A stretch of 64,000 nt of DNA from Moorena sp. SIOASIH (GTDB lineage Bacteria; Cyanobacteriota; Cyanobacteriia; Cyanobacteriales; Coleofasciculaceae), in the NCBI RefSeq assembly GCF_010671925.1, contig NZ_JAAHIH010000006.1, forward strand, positions 434,001 to 498,000, given 5' to 3'. Positions 40,745 through 49,300 of the stretch are shown here, piece after piece. The translations under genes and the position numbers were made by a program. The notes under the pieces were generated by a model. That model worked only from the letters and a program-made list of their open reading frames with translations, was not told the DNA's origin and did not search any database. Numbering within the stretch: position 1 is the first letter of the stretch; every line of letters begins with the position of its first letter.

Positions 40745-41487
40745 TGAAAGTAGAAACAGCTGTTATTCTAGCTGCTGGCATGGGCATTAGACTGCAGGAA
40801 CTAGGGCAATCGGCTCCTAAAGGGTTCCTCCAGTTGGGAGAGCAACCCATTATTGAGGAATCGATAGAGCGCCTGACTGCCTGCGGTATGCAGCGCATCA
40901 TCATTGTCACTGGTCATTTATCCGACTTTTATGAGCGTCTGCAGCAACGTTTTAATGATCAGATATTGACGATTCATAACCCACACTATGCCGAATCAGG
41001 TAGCATGTATTCCCTCTATTGTGCCCGTGAGCTGATTGAGGGTGATTTTCTGTTGTTGGAATCAGATCTGATTTACGAACAGCGTGCTTTGACAGCAGTC
41101 TTGAACTTTCCTAAAGACAATGTGGTCTTGCTATCTGGCCAAACCAATGCTGGCGATGAAGTCTATGTGGAAACCTCCGGTGAGACAATCGTTGCGATGT
41201 CTAAAAATAAGGCTGAACTGGGGAGTCAAATTGCCGGTGAATTGGTCGGTATTTCCAAAATATCCCAGCCTTTGTTTCAAAGGATGTTGGCGCAAGCCAG
41301 CCTAAGATTTAAAACAAGCCTCAAGCTGAATTATGAAACTGATGGGCTGATAGCAGCGGCAAAATCCTATCCAGTTTACTATAGGGTGATTAGGGATCTA
41401 CTCTGGACAGAAATTGATGACCGATGCCAGCTTGCCAGAGCTAGAGAGCAAATCTATCCAGCAATTCTCCAGAAAGATGCTCACTGA
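40744..41487 (+). CDS. CTP-type sugar/phosphonate nucleotidyltransferase (LicC/PntC-like)
   Basis: The 247-residue protein starts AVILAAGMGIRLQELGQSAPKGFLQLGEQPII, the NTP-transferase loop, followed by NPHYAESGSMYSLYCARELI and LLESDLIYEQRAL, with a metal-binding Asp pair and an ending with WTEIDDRCQLARA. This is the pattern of LicC-like phosphocholine and PntC-like aminoethylphosphonate cytidylyltransferases. It would activate a (methylated) aminoethylphosphonate or phosphocholine as the CMP ester. A second activating domain is fused to the PEP mutase upstream. Confidence 0.87.
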   Translation: MKVETAVILAAGMGIRLQELGQSAPKGFLQLGEQPIIEESIERLTACGMQRIIIVTGHLSDFYERLQQRFNDQILTIHNPHYAESGSMYSLYCARELIEGDFLLLESDLIYEQRALTAVLNFPKDNVVLLSGQTNAGDEVYVETSGETIVAMSKNKAELGSQIAGELVGISKISQPLFQRMLAQASLRFKTSLKLNYETDGLIAAAKSYPVYYRVIRDLLWTEIDDRCQLARAREQIYPAILQKDAH

Positions 41488-41498
41488 CGTAATGGGAC

Positions 41499-42749
41499 TT
41501 ATACAGATATCAAGCCCAATTGACACTCCCCGGTCATTAGACGCGGGGATTCTTGCTTCAACGAGCCAACTTGCTCAACCAGACCGGAGTCAAGAAGAGT
41601 AGAGGTTGATTCTCCGCAAGTGTTCAGATCTTTTAAGATCCAGGTTCCGGTGTGCCCCACCGTACCCAAGGCTCGTTTAAGGATGTTGATCGCGGCATTG
41701 TGGTCTCTATCTAACTGGCAACCGCACTTACAGGTATGGGTTCTAGTTGATAGGGATTTTTTAACTTCCTCGCCACAGTCAGAGCAGTTTTGGCTGGTAT
41801 AGGCAGGATTCACTGCGACTGTTACCTTTCCAAACTTGGTGCCAAAGTGCTCCATCCATTTCCGAAACTGATGCCAACCTGCATCATTAATAGACTTGGC
41901 AAGACAGTGATTTTTTACAAGATTCCTGACCCTTAAGTCTTCGTAGGCGACCAGATCGTTAGATCGGATTACGCAACGTGCCAGTCTCTTGGCATGTTCT
42001 TCACGTTGCCTACTTATTTTAAGGTGCTGCCTACCCAGTCTATTAACCGCTTTTTTACGGTTGGATGAGCCTTTCTTCTTTCGAGAAACTCGACGCTGGT
42101 AAAACTTGAGACGTTTTTCTCCCGTTCTGTAAAAGCGGGGGTTTGACTCGGTTTTTCCAGCGGAATCAGTGTAGAAATCTTTCACTCCGACATCTAACCC
42201 AATGGCTGTCCCAGTTGGCTCTAGTTCTTCTTTGATGTCAACCGAGACACAAAACTGGACATAGTAACCATCAGCCCGACGGACTATCCGGACTCGCTTT
42301 ATTAGCTTTTTGTCAAAACGCCACAAGTCCCATGTACCCTTGAGTTTAAGCTTCCCGATCCCTTTTTTGTCGGTGAACGTGATTGACTTTTTGTCAGGGG
42401 ACAACTTCCATCCTGACTGCTTATACTCAACCGACCTACAGTTTTTCTGGAACTTGGGGAAACCTTTCTTTCCGGGTACTTTTTTCTTGCAGTTATCAAA
42501 GAAGCGGACGATTGATGACCATGATCTCTCAGCACTAGATTGCCGAGCGGTAGAGTTCAACTCATTGGCAAAAGGGAAGTTTTTAGCTAGTACGGCGCTG
42601 TATTTGTTGAGGTCAAACTTGTTGACCCCCTTATTGTCCATCCAGTACCTTAGACAGCTATTGCGGATGAATTGGACTGTCCGTATAGCCTCATTAATGG
42701 CGGAGTATTGATGTCTTTTTCCTTTTGCCTTGAACTCTAAAATGATCAT
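41499..42749 (-). CDS. tnpB: TnpB RNA-guided endonuclease of an IS200/IS605-type element
   Basis: The protein of about 416 residues is a TnpB. Its N-terminal helical domain is followed by a RuvC nuclease with catalytic Asp in IGLDVGVKDF, Glu in LVAYEDLRVRN and Asp in CQLDRDHNAAINI, and a zinc ribbon CSDCGEEVKKSLSTRTHTCKCGC. I chose ATG 42749 (MIILEFKAKGKRHQYSAI); the upstream open extension runs through a hairpin repeat. TnpB with its omega-RNA from the element's right end cuts DNA next to a transposon-associated motif. No tnpA lies beside it, so it would need a transposase in trans. Confidence 0.93.
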   Translation of the reverse strand: MIILEFKAKGKRHQYSAINEAIRTVQFIRNSCLRYWMDNKGVNKFDLNKYSAVLAKNFPFANELNSTARQSSAERSWSSIVRFFDNCKKKVPGKKGFPKFQKNCRSVEYKQSGWKLSPDKKSITFTDKKGIGKLKLKGTWDLWRFDKKLIKRVRIVRRADGYYVQFCVSVDIKEELEPTGTAIGLDVGVKDFYTDSAGKTESNPRFYRTGEKRLKFYQRRVSRKKKGSSNRKKAVNRLGRQHLKISRQREEHAKRLARCVIRSNDLVAYEDLRVRNLVKNHCLAKSINDAGWHQFRKWMEHFGTKFGKVTVAVNPAYTSQNCSDCGEEVKKSLSTRTHTCKCGCQLDRDHNAAINILKRALGTVGHTGTWILKDLNTCGESTSTLLDSGLVEQVGSLKQESPRLMTGECQLGLISV

Positions 42750-43045
42750 CAGTTTCTTAAAGTTACCGTAAGAATAGTGGAGCCAATTAACAACAGTTTT
42801 AACCAAAGGTGCGCTTGACCCGTAATTAAATTCGCCACGGGTCGCACCTCTTTTCGCATAGCCGACCAACCATAAAGGCGACCCTATTCTAAGGTTTCGT
42901 CTGGGACCTCAACTTTTCTCTATTTTATTCTACAACATCCAGACTAAGATTCCGGAAATCCCCAAAATATTTTTCTCACGGCGGCTAAAGCCGCTGTGCG
43001 CCTTCATCCCCGGTTTAAAAACGCGGGGTTTTCGGCGGTTAGATT
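41518..43045 (-). mobile_element. IS605-type insertion sequence carrying only tnpB
   Basis: Both ends have short hairpins: CCCCG/CGGGG at 41528-41548 (right end, after the tnpB coding end) and CCCCG/CGGGG at 43008-43028 (left end). Hairpins are read by single-strand transposases of this family. The right-end hairpin plus the tnpB tail should be the omega-RNA scaffold; bases just outside (from about 41518 downward, ttgggcttgat on the minus strand) would be the guide. The exact ends are approximate. Confidence 0.7.
42807..42849. repeat. REP-like hairpin repeat
   Basis: gtgcg/cgcac with gacccgt/acgggtc arms around aattaaattcgcc form a long hairpin. A closely related sequence occurs inside the MITE-like element at 44355-44395. 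Confidence 0.6.
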
Positions 43046-43305
43046 TTTATAAAGCCCAAAGCAGCTTTGTAAGCGAAGAATAGGTCCCGATTTTGAGTCA
43101 GCCACTCCACAAAACGGAAAGACATCGCTGCTCCGTTACGCCTGTAATATGCCTCTAATATCATGTCAAAGCAAGGGGGCAAGGGGTGCGGGAGTTGTTT
43201 GTTTCATTCCTCAAGTCTTAACGTGAAATGTCGGGCATAACTGTATTATACCTTTATTGACTCTCGATTTTGGTTTAAGTACCGTTACTTCATTTGGGGC
43301 AGAGT
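43046..43305. other. intergenic region without a gene
   Basis: No gene or clear site is seen between the tnpB element and the methyltransferase gene. Confidence 0.45.
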
Positions 43306-44139
43306 TCAAGGTTTCTGAGCAGATGCAACTATGGCTGACATAGGCAGAAGCAGTCGATTATTTTGCCTATAGCTTGCAGTGTCCTGGTGAATCGCTGCCC
43401 GTATATTGTCAAGGGATTTACTAGTTTGAGCTCGGAGTATACCACCTGTTCTGGCGGTGCCTTTATAAAAAGCATCAAAAAGTTCATCGGCACTGGTAAG
43501 TTCCCAGAGTAGGGGAATTTCCTGCACAGAAGGATTCTTAAATCCTAAATTTTGCAAACACTTGAAGCAATAATCCGGTTCACTAAACAGAAAAAATGGT
43601 GGTCCTTCTGGAAGAGTAACCTCTGAATTTTTATAGGTTTCGATTGCCTTATTCATAATCTTAAACGCTACCGATTTTTCGGGCTTGCTCCACACAGTAA
43701 ACCCAAACCTGGCCTGGCTACGAATTACTCGAAATGCTTCGCCCAATGCTTTTTCTGGTTCAGCTAAATGCAAAATTCCAAAGTTCATTACGGCTGCTTG
43801 ATATCGAGATTCGGCAAATGGTAATGATTCCGCTTCCCCCTGACAAAATTCGATCTGGGGATTCAGTTGCCGTGCTTTGGCAACCATAGCGTCTGATAAA
43901 TCTACCCCCGTTACCTTACATCCTCGCTTGTGGGCCTGGGCAGCCACATAGCCAGGACCAGTGGCAATATCAAGTAATTCCATATCCCTTGCGGCATTTA
44001 CACTATCAAGCAAAGACTCGATAGTTTGGCTAGTCAGAGATGAAAAAGATGAATGATATTGGTCTACTGACTGTTGCCATCCACAATATTCAAATTGTCT
44101 AAATTCTTTGGGATTATTGGTGGGTACTGTCATCGTCAA
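43306..44139 (-). CDS. class I SAM-dependent methyltransferase, UbiE-like
   Basis: The 277-residue protein shows LLDIATGPGYVAAQAHKRG (motif I), VTGVDLSDAMVAKARQL, LPFAESRYQAAVMNFGILHL and a C-terminal domain (LTSADELFDAFYKGTARTGGILRAQ). It resembles methyltransferases acting on lipids or quinone-like small molecules. It is a single gene beyond the tnpB element and not evidently part of the phosphonate operon. Confidence 0.85.
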   Translation of the reverse strand: MTMTVPTNNPKEFRQFEYCGWQQSVDQYHSSFSSLTSQTIESLLDSVNAARDMELLDIATGPGYVAAQAHKRGCKVTGVDLSDAMVAKARQLNPQIEFCQGEAESLPFAESRYQAAVMNFGILHLAEPEKALGEAFRVIRSQARFGFTVWSKPEKSVAFKIMNKAIETYKNSEVTLPEGPPFFLFSEPDYCFKCLQNLGFKNPSVQEIPLLWELTSADELFDAFYKGTARTGGILRAQTSKSLDNIRAAIHQDTASYRQNNRLLLPMSAIVASAQKP

Positions 44140-44309
44140 AAAAGGGTTATTCCTTACAAAGCTATGCTAAGTGTTCATAAATTTGACCGGCTAAGCTGTT
44201 GTGAATTTAAATTGCACAACAGCTTAGTTTTGAGAATCAAGGCTTTATTGATGCTTGGGCTTACCGTGGCAGCACACTAACCCCTATTTACGCTGCCACA
44301 GGCAACTAA

Positions 44310-44444
44310 TATAGCACTACGCATTAAGGTTAGGACATTGATAAAAGCTGAAAAAGTGCGACCCGTGGCGAATTAAATTCTTAATGCGGAAAGCGCACCT
44401 TTGCCTCTTGCCTCTTGCCTCTTGGCCTTGCGCGTAGCGCTATA
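44310..44444. mobile_element. MITE-like element, copy 2, at the 3' end of the PEP-CTERM gene
   Basis: It has the same termini as 3981-4205 (tatagcactacgc and gcgtagcgctata) and the same left arm (attaaggttaggacattga). The centre holds a gtgcgacccgtggcg hairpin-like unit and three ttgcctc heptamers. It carries the stop codon and last codons of the neighbouring gene. Confidence 0.7.
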
Positions 44445-45469
44445 CCACCCATAGCTATTGCCAATACCCCAAACAGGGAACTGGGTTCCGGAACAGTTTT
44501 CAGCTCAGCAATTACACTAATATTAGGATCTAATCTTGCCCCTGTATCGAATACAAACTCAAAAGCCCCGGCATTATCTAGAACATTAGCGCGCAAGAAC
44601 AAAGCACTCCAACGGGCAATGGTTTCAATCGCTTCATCCTGAGCTAGAGTGGGATTGCTAAAATCCGGTCGCGCACCAGAGGGATTATTAACATTAGTAA
44701 TACTAAAGTGATTGGCACCTGCAACGGTAATCAATGCCTTGGGAGGATCTTGGATTAACTCAAAAGTAGCCAAAGCTTCTTCAGGGGTTATCCGAGCATC
44801 GAGACTTCCCTGAACTAAGGCCACAGGAATGCCATCATTTGCCGTAGGAATAAATTCCATTAAGAAGGGATCGAATCGATTCGTACCGTAGAAAGCACCG
44901 GCCATAAGTGCTTCTGGACGATTAAAATCATCCAAACAGAGGGGAAAAATACAGGAATCTTCAATCGCGGTTAAACCGACTACCCCCCCTTGGGAATGAC
45001 CAAGTAAACCAAGCTTTTCGGTATCTACAATGCCCGCAAGCTGGGAATTATAATTCTCGCTTTCTGTAATGATAAAGTCGAAAATCGAGTTAATTTGCGA
45101 AGCTTCGGGAAGCAATCCTTCAAAATTAAACTGGGGTAGAGATACCCTATTGTTAGGGACAACAACTACAAAGCCGTAGCTAGCAACCTGAGTCGCAAAA
45201 CTAGAGTAGAAGGATTTGTCTACCAATCCCCCTGGCAAGAGGATGGTAGTGGGAAATAATTCGTTGCTAGTCCTAGATACAACGGGAAAGTAAATGTCTG
45301 CTGGATTGCCATTGGTGGTAATGGTAGTACTGAAGCTATCAACTTCCGAAAAAATTGCTCCATCACTGAAAGTGGCAGCAGTGGCTATTTCTGCAGTTCC
45401 AAGACTCATAAAAATAGCACTACAGAGGCTCAGGGAGTATTTTATTCGATAAGAGTAAAAATTCATCAA
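44381..45469 (-). CDS. alpha/beta hydrolase with PEP-CTERM sorting signal
   Basis: The 362-residue protein starts with a signal peptide (LSLCSAIFMSLGTAEIATAATF, cut near residue 32). Next is a dienelactone-hydrolase/PAF-acetylhydrolase-like fold with the nucleophile elbow GHSQGG, acid Asp near GSLDARITPEE and His in GANHFSI. The end VPEPSSLFGVLAIAMGGIALRARPRGK is a PEP-CTERM tail, sorted by exosortase to the cell surface. The basic residues after the hydrophobic stretch come from the inserted MITE-like element, which also supplies the stop. It is probably secreted; substrate unknown. Confidence 0.85.
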   Translation of the reverse strand: MMNFYSYRIKYSLSLCSAIFMSLGTAEIATAATFSDGAIFSEVDSFSTTITTNGNPADIYFPVVSRTSNELFPTTILLPGGLVDKSFYSSFATQVASYGFVVVVPNNRVSLPQFNFEGLLPEASQINSIFDFIITESENYNSQLAGIVDTEKLGLLGHSQGGVVGLTAIEDSCIFPLCLDDFNRPEALMAGAFYGTNRFDPFLMEFIPTANDGIPVALVQGSLDARITPEEALATFELIQDPPKALITVAGANHFSITNVNNPSGARPDFSNPTLAQDEAIETIARWSALFLRANVLDNAGAFEFVFDTGARLDPNISVIAELKTVPEPSSLFGVLAIAMGGIALRARPRGKRQEAKVRFPH

Positions 45470-45599
45470 TTTTGCGGTTTAATTGCTAAAATTATCCCAA
45501 AAAACCCCTAAGTTAGCACATTTGACGGGCAGATTCTAGTCCTAGCACCCTACAGGGAGAAGCTGTAATATCATGTCGGGATATTACCCTTAATAAAAA

Positions 45600-45660
45600 T
45601 TTCCCCCATCTCCCCATCTCCCCATCTCCCCATCTCCCCATCTCCCCACAATCCCCATCC
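45600..45660. repeat. 9-bp tandem repeat (catctcccc)
   Basis: About five copies of catctcccc lie between the PEP-CTERM hydrolase and the solute-binding protein gene, which point away from each other's coding ends. Confidence 0.85.
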
Positions 45661-45679
45661 CCCAAGACTCATGACTTGA

Positions 45680-47530
45680 TTAGTTTTCCGCAATTCTCAG
45701 CTCATCAATGTTCCATAACGGTCCCCCTAAGCTAGAAAATTTGATATTCTCGATGCGATCGCGTACTGCCTGAAAGTCTAGTGAATTGACCAGGAAAAAC
45801 ACGGGCAACTCCTCGGCAACGATTTCCTGGAATTGACCATAAATGGCTTTGCGTTTGCTCTGATCAAGTTCTTTTATCCCAGCATTGAACAGACGGTCAA
45901 TCTCTTGCTCCCAGTCAGACACTTCCCACCCTTCCAGTGGTGGTTGTCCGGGTTGAGGACCTTGATTAAATTGATGAAACGATCCTCCACTATACCAGAA
46001 AACAAATATACTGTGAGGCTCACTCACTCCTGCTCCAAAGGCACCCACATAACACTCCCAATCTCGAGTCGATAGGAGCTTTCTGAGCACAAGGTTGAAG
46101 CTGAGTACCTGCAAATCTGCTTCTATCCCAATTTGGCTCAAGTCTTGTTTAATCTGAACTGCTGCGTCTACTCGGGATTTATCGTCTGATTTCACCAGCA
46201 TAGTGAATTGTACCCGGTTGCCATCCCAATCCAGCAGCTGATTTTGGGAGTTATACCTGAAACCAGCGTCTAATAGTAATTGTTTTGCCTTCTGGGGTTG
46301 ATAGTTGTAGACTTTTAACCCTTCTTCTGGGGACAGGTAATAGGGACTTTGGACAGCAATGGGGGAATGTTGTACTTCACCCAGTCCTCGATAAATATTA
46401 GTTTTCATCTTTTCCCGGTCAATAGCATAGGCTACCGCTTGTCGAAAGGCCAAGGTATTGAACCAACGGGACTTGATTGGGTCTACGAAAGGCTTTCCCT
46501 GAGCATTGCGAGCTTTGTTGAGATTAAAACCGACAAACCTAATGCTAGGCATCGGTCCGCCATTGTAAATGGTGTATTTGCCCCGTTTTTCCTCTCGTTT
46601 GAGTAACCCAAATGCCTCGGGATTTACTCTGAGGCTATCCAACTCCCCAGAGCGAAATCTGAGTAACTGGTTATCAGAGGATGGGATAACTTGTAAGACA
46701 ATCCGTTGAATGTAGGGCTGGGGATTTCCTTGAGCATCAGCACGCCAGTAATAAGGGTTGCGTTGTAGGATGACTCGCTCAGCAGGGGTATACTTTTGTA
46801 GTCGATAGGGACCATTGCTAACAATGTCTTGGGGATTGGTGTTAGTGCCCCAAGTTGAAAGAAACTGGGGATTGCCATTACCATCAGTGGCTTGCACAGA
46901 CTCTTGTAAGGCATGAGCCGGTAGAATGGCTAGGGTTCCTGCGGATCTCACAAATGGCGCAAAGGGTTCTGGTAAGGTAAACTCAACTCGCCGCTGATCT
47001 AGTTTGCGCACCGATGGGTACTTACCAGTACTACCAATCTGGAGGAAATCTCGGGACACTGTGGGAATCTTGGGATTCAGGTAAAGCTCCTGATAGGTAA
47101 AGATCACATCATCCACTGTTAGGGGTGCCCCATCAGACCACTTTAGCCCATCCCGCAGGGTGAAGGTGATCTGCTGTCGGTCTGAGGAAATGTCCCAAGA
47201 TTCAGCTAGTGCTGGTTCCAACTCCCCTGTCATGCCATTCTCACTCAACAATCCTTCGTAGATGTAACCAAATACACCAAAGGGAGAGGTATTAACAATA
47301 GTGTTAAAGGTAGCTGGGTCACTAGGAGTAGCTAAAACGAGTTGAGAGACCTGAGCTGGTTGAGTCTTAAACTGGTTCGGATGGCAACCTGTAAGGGTCA
47401 ATAGACAAGATAGCACCAGCGCAACGGCTGGTCGTAAGATGTGTTGAACAAGTACGTGTGACGCATTCCCCCACCTCGTCCAGGTGGGGGTTAGTCCACG
47501 CCAATACTGATTGCTAAAAATCTGGAACAC
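45680..47530 (-). CDS. peptide/nickel-type ABC transporter substrate-binding lipoprotein
   Basis: The 616-residue protein is an SBP_bac_5 family solute-binding protein: lipobox LTLTGCH (lipidated Cys near residue 50), LAESWDISSDRQQITFTLRDGLKWSDGAPLTVDDVIFTYQ, DPIKSRWFNTLAFRQAVAYAIDREKM and a long alpha/beta two-lobe body. It binds oligopeptides or metal complexes outside the membrane for an ABC importer; no permease or ATPase genes are nearby. The first 24 residues (with TPTWTRWGNASHV) lie in the left end of a tnpB element inserted at the 5' end, so the original start was replaced. A paralogue lies at 58076-59860. Confidence 0.9.
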   Translation of the reverse strand: MFQIFSNQYWRGLTPTWTRWGNASHVLVQHILRPAVALVLSCLLTLTGCHPNQFKTQPAQVSQLVLATPSDPATFNTIVNTSPFGVFGYIYEGLLSENGMTGELEPALAESWDISSDRQQITFTLRDGLKWSDGAPLTVDDVIFTYQELYLNPKIPTVSRDFLQIGSTGKYPSVRKLDQRRVEFTLPEPFAPFVRSAGTLAILPAHALQESVQATDGNGNPQFLSTWGTNTNPQDIVSNGPYRLQKYTPAERVILQRNPYYWRADAQGNPQPYIQRIVLQVIPSSDNQLLRFRSGELDSLRVNPEAFGLLKREEKRGKYTIYNGGPMPSIRFVGFNLNKARNAQGKPFVDPIKSRWFNTLAFRQAVAYAIDREKMKTNIYRGLGEVQHSPIAVQSPYYLSPEEGLKVYNYQPQKAKQLLLDAGFRYNSQNQLLDWDGNRVQFTMLVKSDDKSRVDAAVQIKQDLSQIGIEADLQVLSFNLVLRKLLSTRDWECYVGAFGAGVSEPHSIFVFWYSGGSFHQFNQGPQPGQPPLEGWEVSDWEQEIDRLFNAGIKELDQSKRKAIYGQFQEIVAEELPVFFLVNSLDFQAVRDRIENIKFSSLGGPLWNIDELRIAEN

Positions 47531-49028
47531 TGATTGTTCGGGTTAAGAAGCGGAGGCCTTTGGCCACGCTACGCGAACGGCTTTGCCGAATTGTCGTCTA
47601 GTCTTTTATAAATTATAATATTAATTCTAAGGAAGTTTTGTTAGAAAGCGTGAAAACGCCAACCAAGATTATAAGAACTGACAAATGGCAGCTTAACCCA
47701 ACCCCCGATCAAAAATTACTATTTGGGGAAACAGTTAAGGTGTATCGCCGTGCTTGTCGGTATTTGGTTGGAATTATTTACACTCACTGGTCTGAACTAG
47801 GTGAGTTAACAGCTGATCAGTTAACTCCTGCCGTTGAGAGGTTGATGCATGAAACGCAATCGCGACCAAATATCAAATACCCACAGTTCAACAAGGCTTT
47901 TTATAAATTTCCAAGTTACTACCGTCGTGCTGCAATAGCCTTCGCTGCTGGTCAAGTGAGTAGTTATGTGACCCGTTACAGGGAATGGCAGTCGGGTACA
48001 CGGAAACGACGCAATGCCAGTCCTCCGAGAATAAATTCTGATACTGGCTGCTACCCAGCTTTGTATAAGGGTCAATGCTATAAGCTGCACGGCTTTGATC
48101 AAGTCGAGATCAAGGTATTTAATGGTTCAGATTGGGTTTGGACTACGGTTCAAATTACCGGTCTAAGGGAAAGGCACCAGGTAGCTAGTAATAAAATGCT
48201 GTCGCCTTCATTGATATTCAATGAAAGGGTTTGTCATCTGTCAGTTCCGTTTAGTTGTAAACCAGAAAAACGGAAACCAGAGGCTAATGTGACAGCAGTA
48301 GATCTGGGAATTAATACTACTGCGACAATATCAGTTGTAACCCACAGCGGCACTGTAATCCATAGGGAATTCATTCATCCCGGAAGAGACATAGACCGTC
48401 GGGATAAGCGACTAAAATCCGTATCTATGCGGGCATCTAAGACCATGGGTAAGGGCGGCCAGCTTTACAAAGGTTTCTGTTCTAAGACTTACCTAAAAGC
48501 CGCACGAATCAACAACAAAATTGGCCATGTAGTTTCTAAGCGAATTGTTCAGATTGCTGAAAGGTTTAACTCCGAGGCTATTGTTTTTGAGAACCTTAAA
48601 GGATGGAAGCCAAAGGGTGGGCGGAAAAGGTCTAACCTTCGTCAACGTTTCCATGGGTGGCTTAAAGGAAAAATTCGCGAATTTACTGAGATGAAGTGGG
48701 CTGAGTTGGGTGGCAAAGTAATAGAGGTTGTGGCGGCTTACACCTCAAAGCTTGCCTATGATGGCTCTGGTACGGTTAAACGAAATTCAAATAACTATGC
48801 TCTAGCTACCTTCCCTTCAGGTAAACGGTTCAATGCCGATCTAAATGGTGCTTACAACATTGGTGCTAGGGGCATACTTAAACTCACTCGCAGAAATGAC
48901 AGTGGGGGTCGTTCCAGCAAAAGTACTGGACGATCGCCTAGAAGCTGGGCTTGTTTATGTGACTTATGGACGCTTCGTAGTTCTAAGTTAGCATAGGACA
49001 CCCCCACCTCTGCGAAAGCAAGGTGGGG
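47468..49028 (+). mobile_element. insertion sequence with a TnpB-like protein only
   Basis: Both ends carry the same hairpin type: CCCCCACCT/AGGTGGGGG at 47468-47490 and CCCCCACCT/AGGTGGGG at 49001-49028. The only gene is a TnpB-like protein. The left end lies inside the 5' end of the solute-binding protein gene. The right hairpin and the 3' end of the gene probably form the omega-RNA scaffold. Ends are approximate. Confidence 0.65.
47638..48996 (+). CDS. tnpB: TnpB-like RNA-guided endonuclease without a clear zinc ribbon
   Basis: The protein of about 452 residues has RuvC catalytic residues in TAVDLGINTTATIS (Asp), AIVFENLKGWKPKGG (Glu) and FNADLNGAYNIGARG (Asp). The segment between the last two, where TnpBs carry CxxC...CxxC, reads YTSKLAYDGSGTVKR with no such cysteines. 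It thus belongs to the zinc-ribbon-less cyanobacterial TnpB group, related to type V-U effectors. The start is TTG 47638 after AAGGA (GTG 47650 also possible). No tnpA is adjacent. Confidence 0.85.
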   Translation: MLESVKTPTKIIRTDKWQLNPTPDQKLLFGETVKVYRRACRYLVGIIYTHWSELGELTADQLTPAVERLMHETQSRPNIKYPQFNKAFYKFPSYYRRAAIAFAAGQVSSYVTRYREWQSGTRKRRNASPPRINSDTGCYPALYKGQCYKLHGFDQVEIKVFNGSDWVWTTVQITGLRERHQVASNKMLSPSLIFNERVCHLSVPFSCKPEKRKPEANVTAVDLGINTTATISVVTHSGTVIHREFIHPGRDIDRRDKRLKSVSMRASKTMGKGGQLYKGFCSKTYLKAARINNKIGHVVSKRIVQIAERFNSEAIVFENLKGWKPKGGRKRSNLRQRFHGWLKGKIREFTEMKWAELGGKVIEVVAAYTSKLAYDGSGTVKRNSNNYALATFPSGKRFNADLNGAYNIGARGILKLTRRNDSGGRSSKSTGRSPRSWACLCDLWTLRSSKLA

Positions 49029-49300
49029 AGAGCTTCATAAATGCTATAAATCACAGTGAAACTATTAATGTAGTAGATCACAGGTAAGCATTCAGCCTAA
49101 TGCTATCAGCTATCAGCTAGCAGGGGCTTTAACTGCACGGGGTGGGATGAGTAAAACGAGCAGGGATTTTCAACTAGCCGTACCAGCCCGTAAGCTTATT
49201 TACTACCTCCCGTTGATTAGCTGAGTGCACCTCAAGTAGCGTGGCTTACGGCCAAGGGCTGATAGCTGAATGCTTACGATCATAGTAACTAGAAAGGTTG
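49029..49300. other. intergenic region with decamer repeats
   Basis: No gene. It has gctatcagct/gctgatagct repeats near 49105-49120 and 49257-49275 and an agcgtggc repeat copy, matching those at 470-615. Confidence 0.5.
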
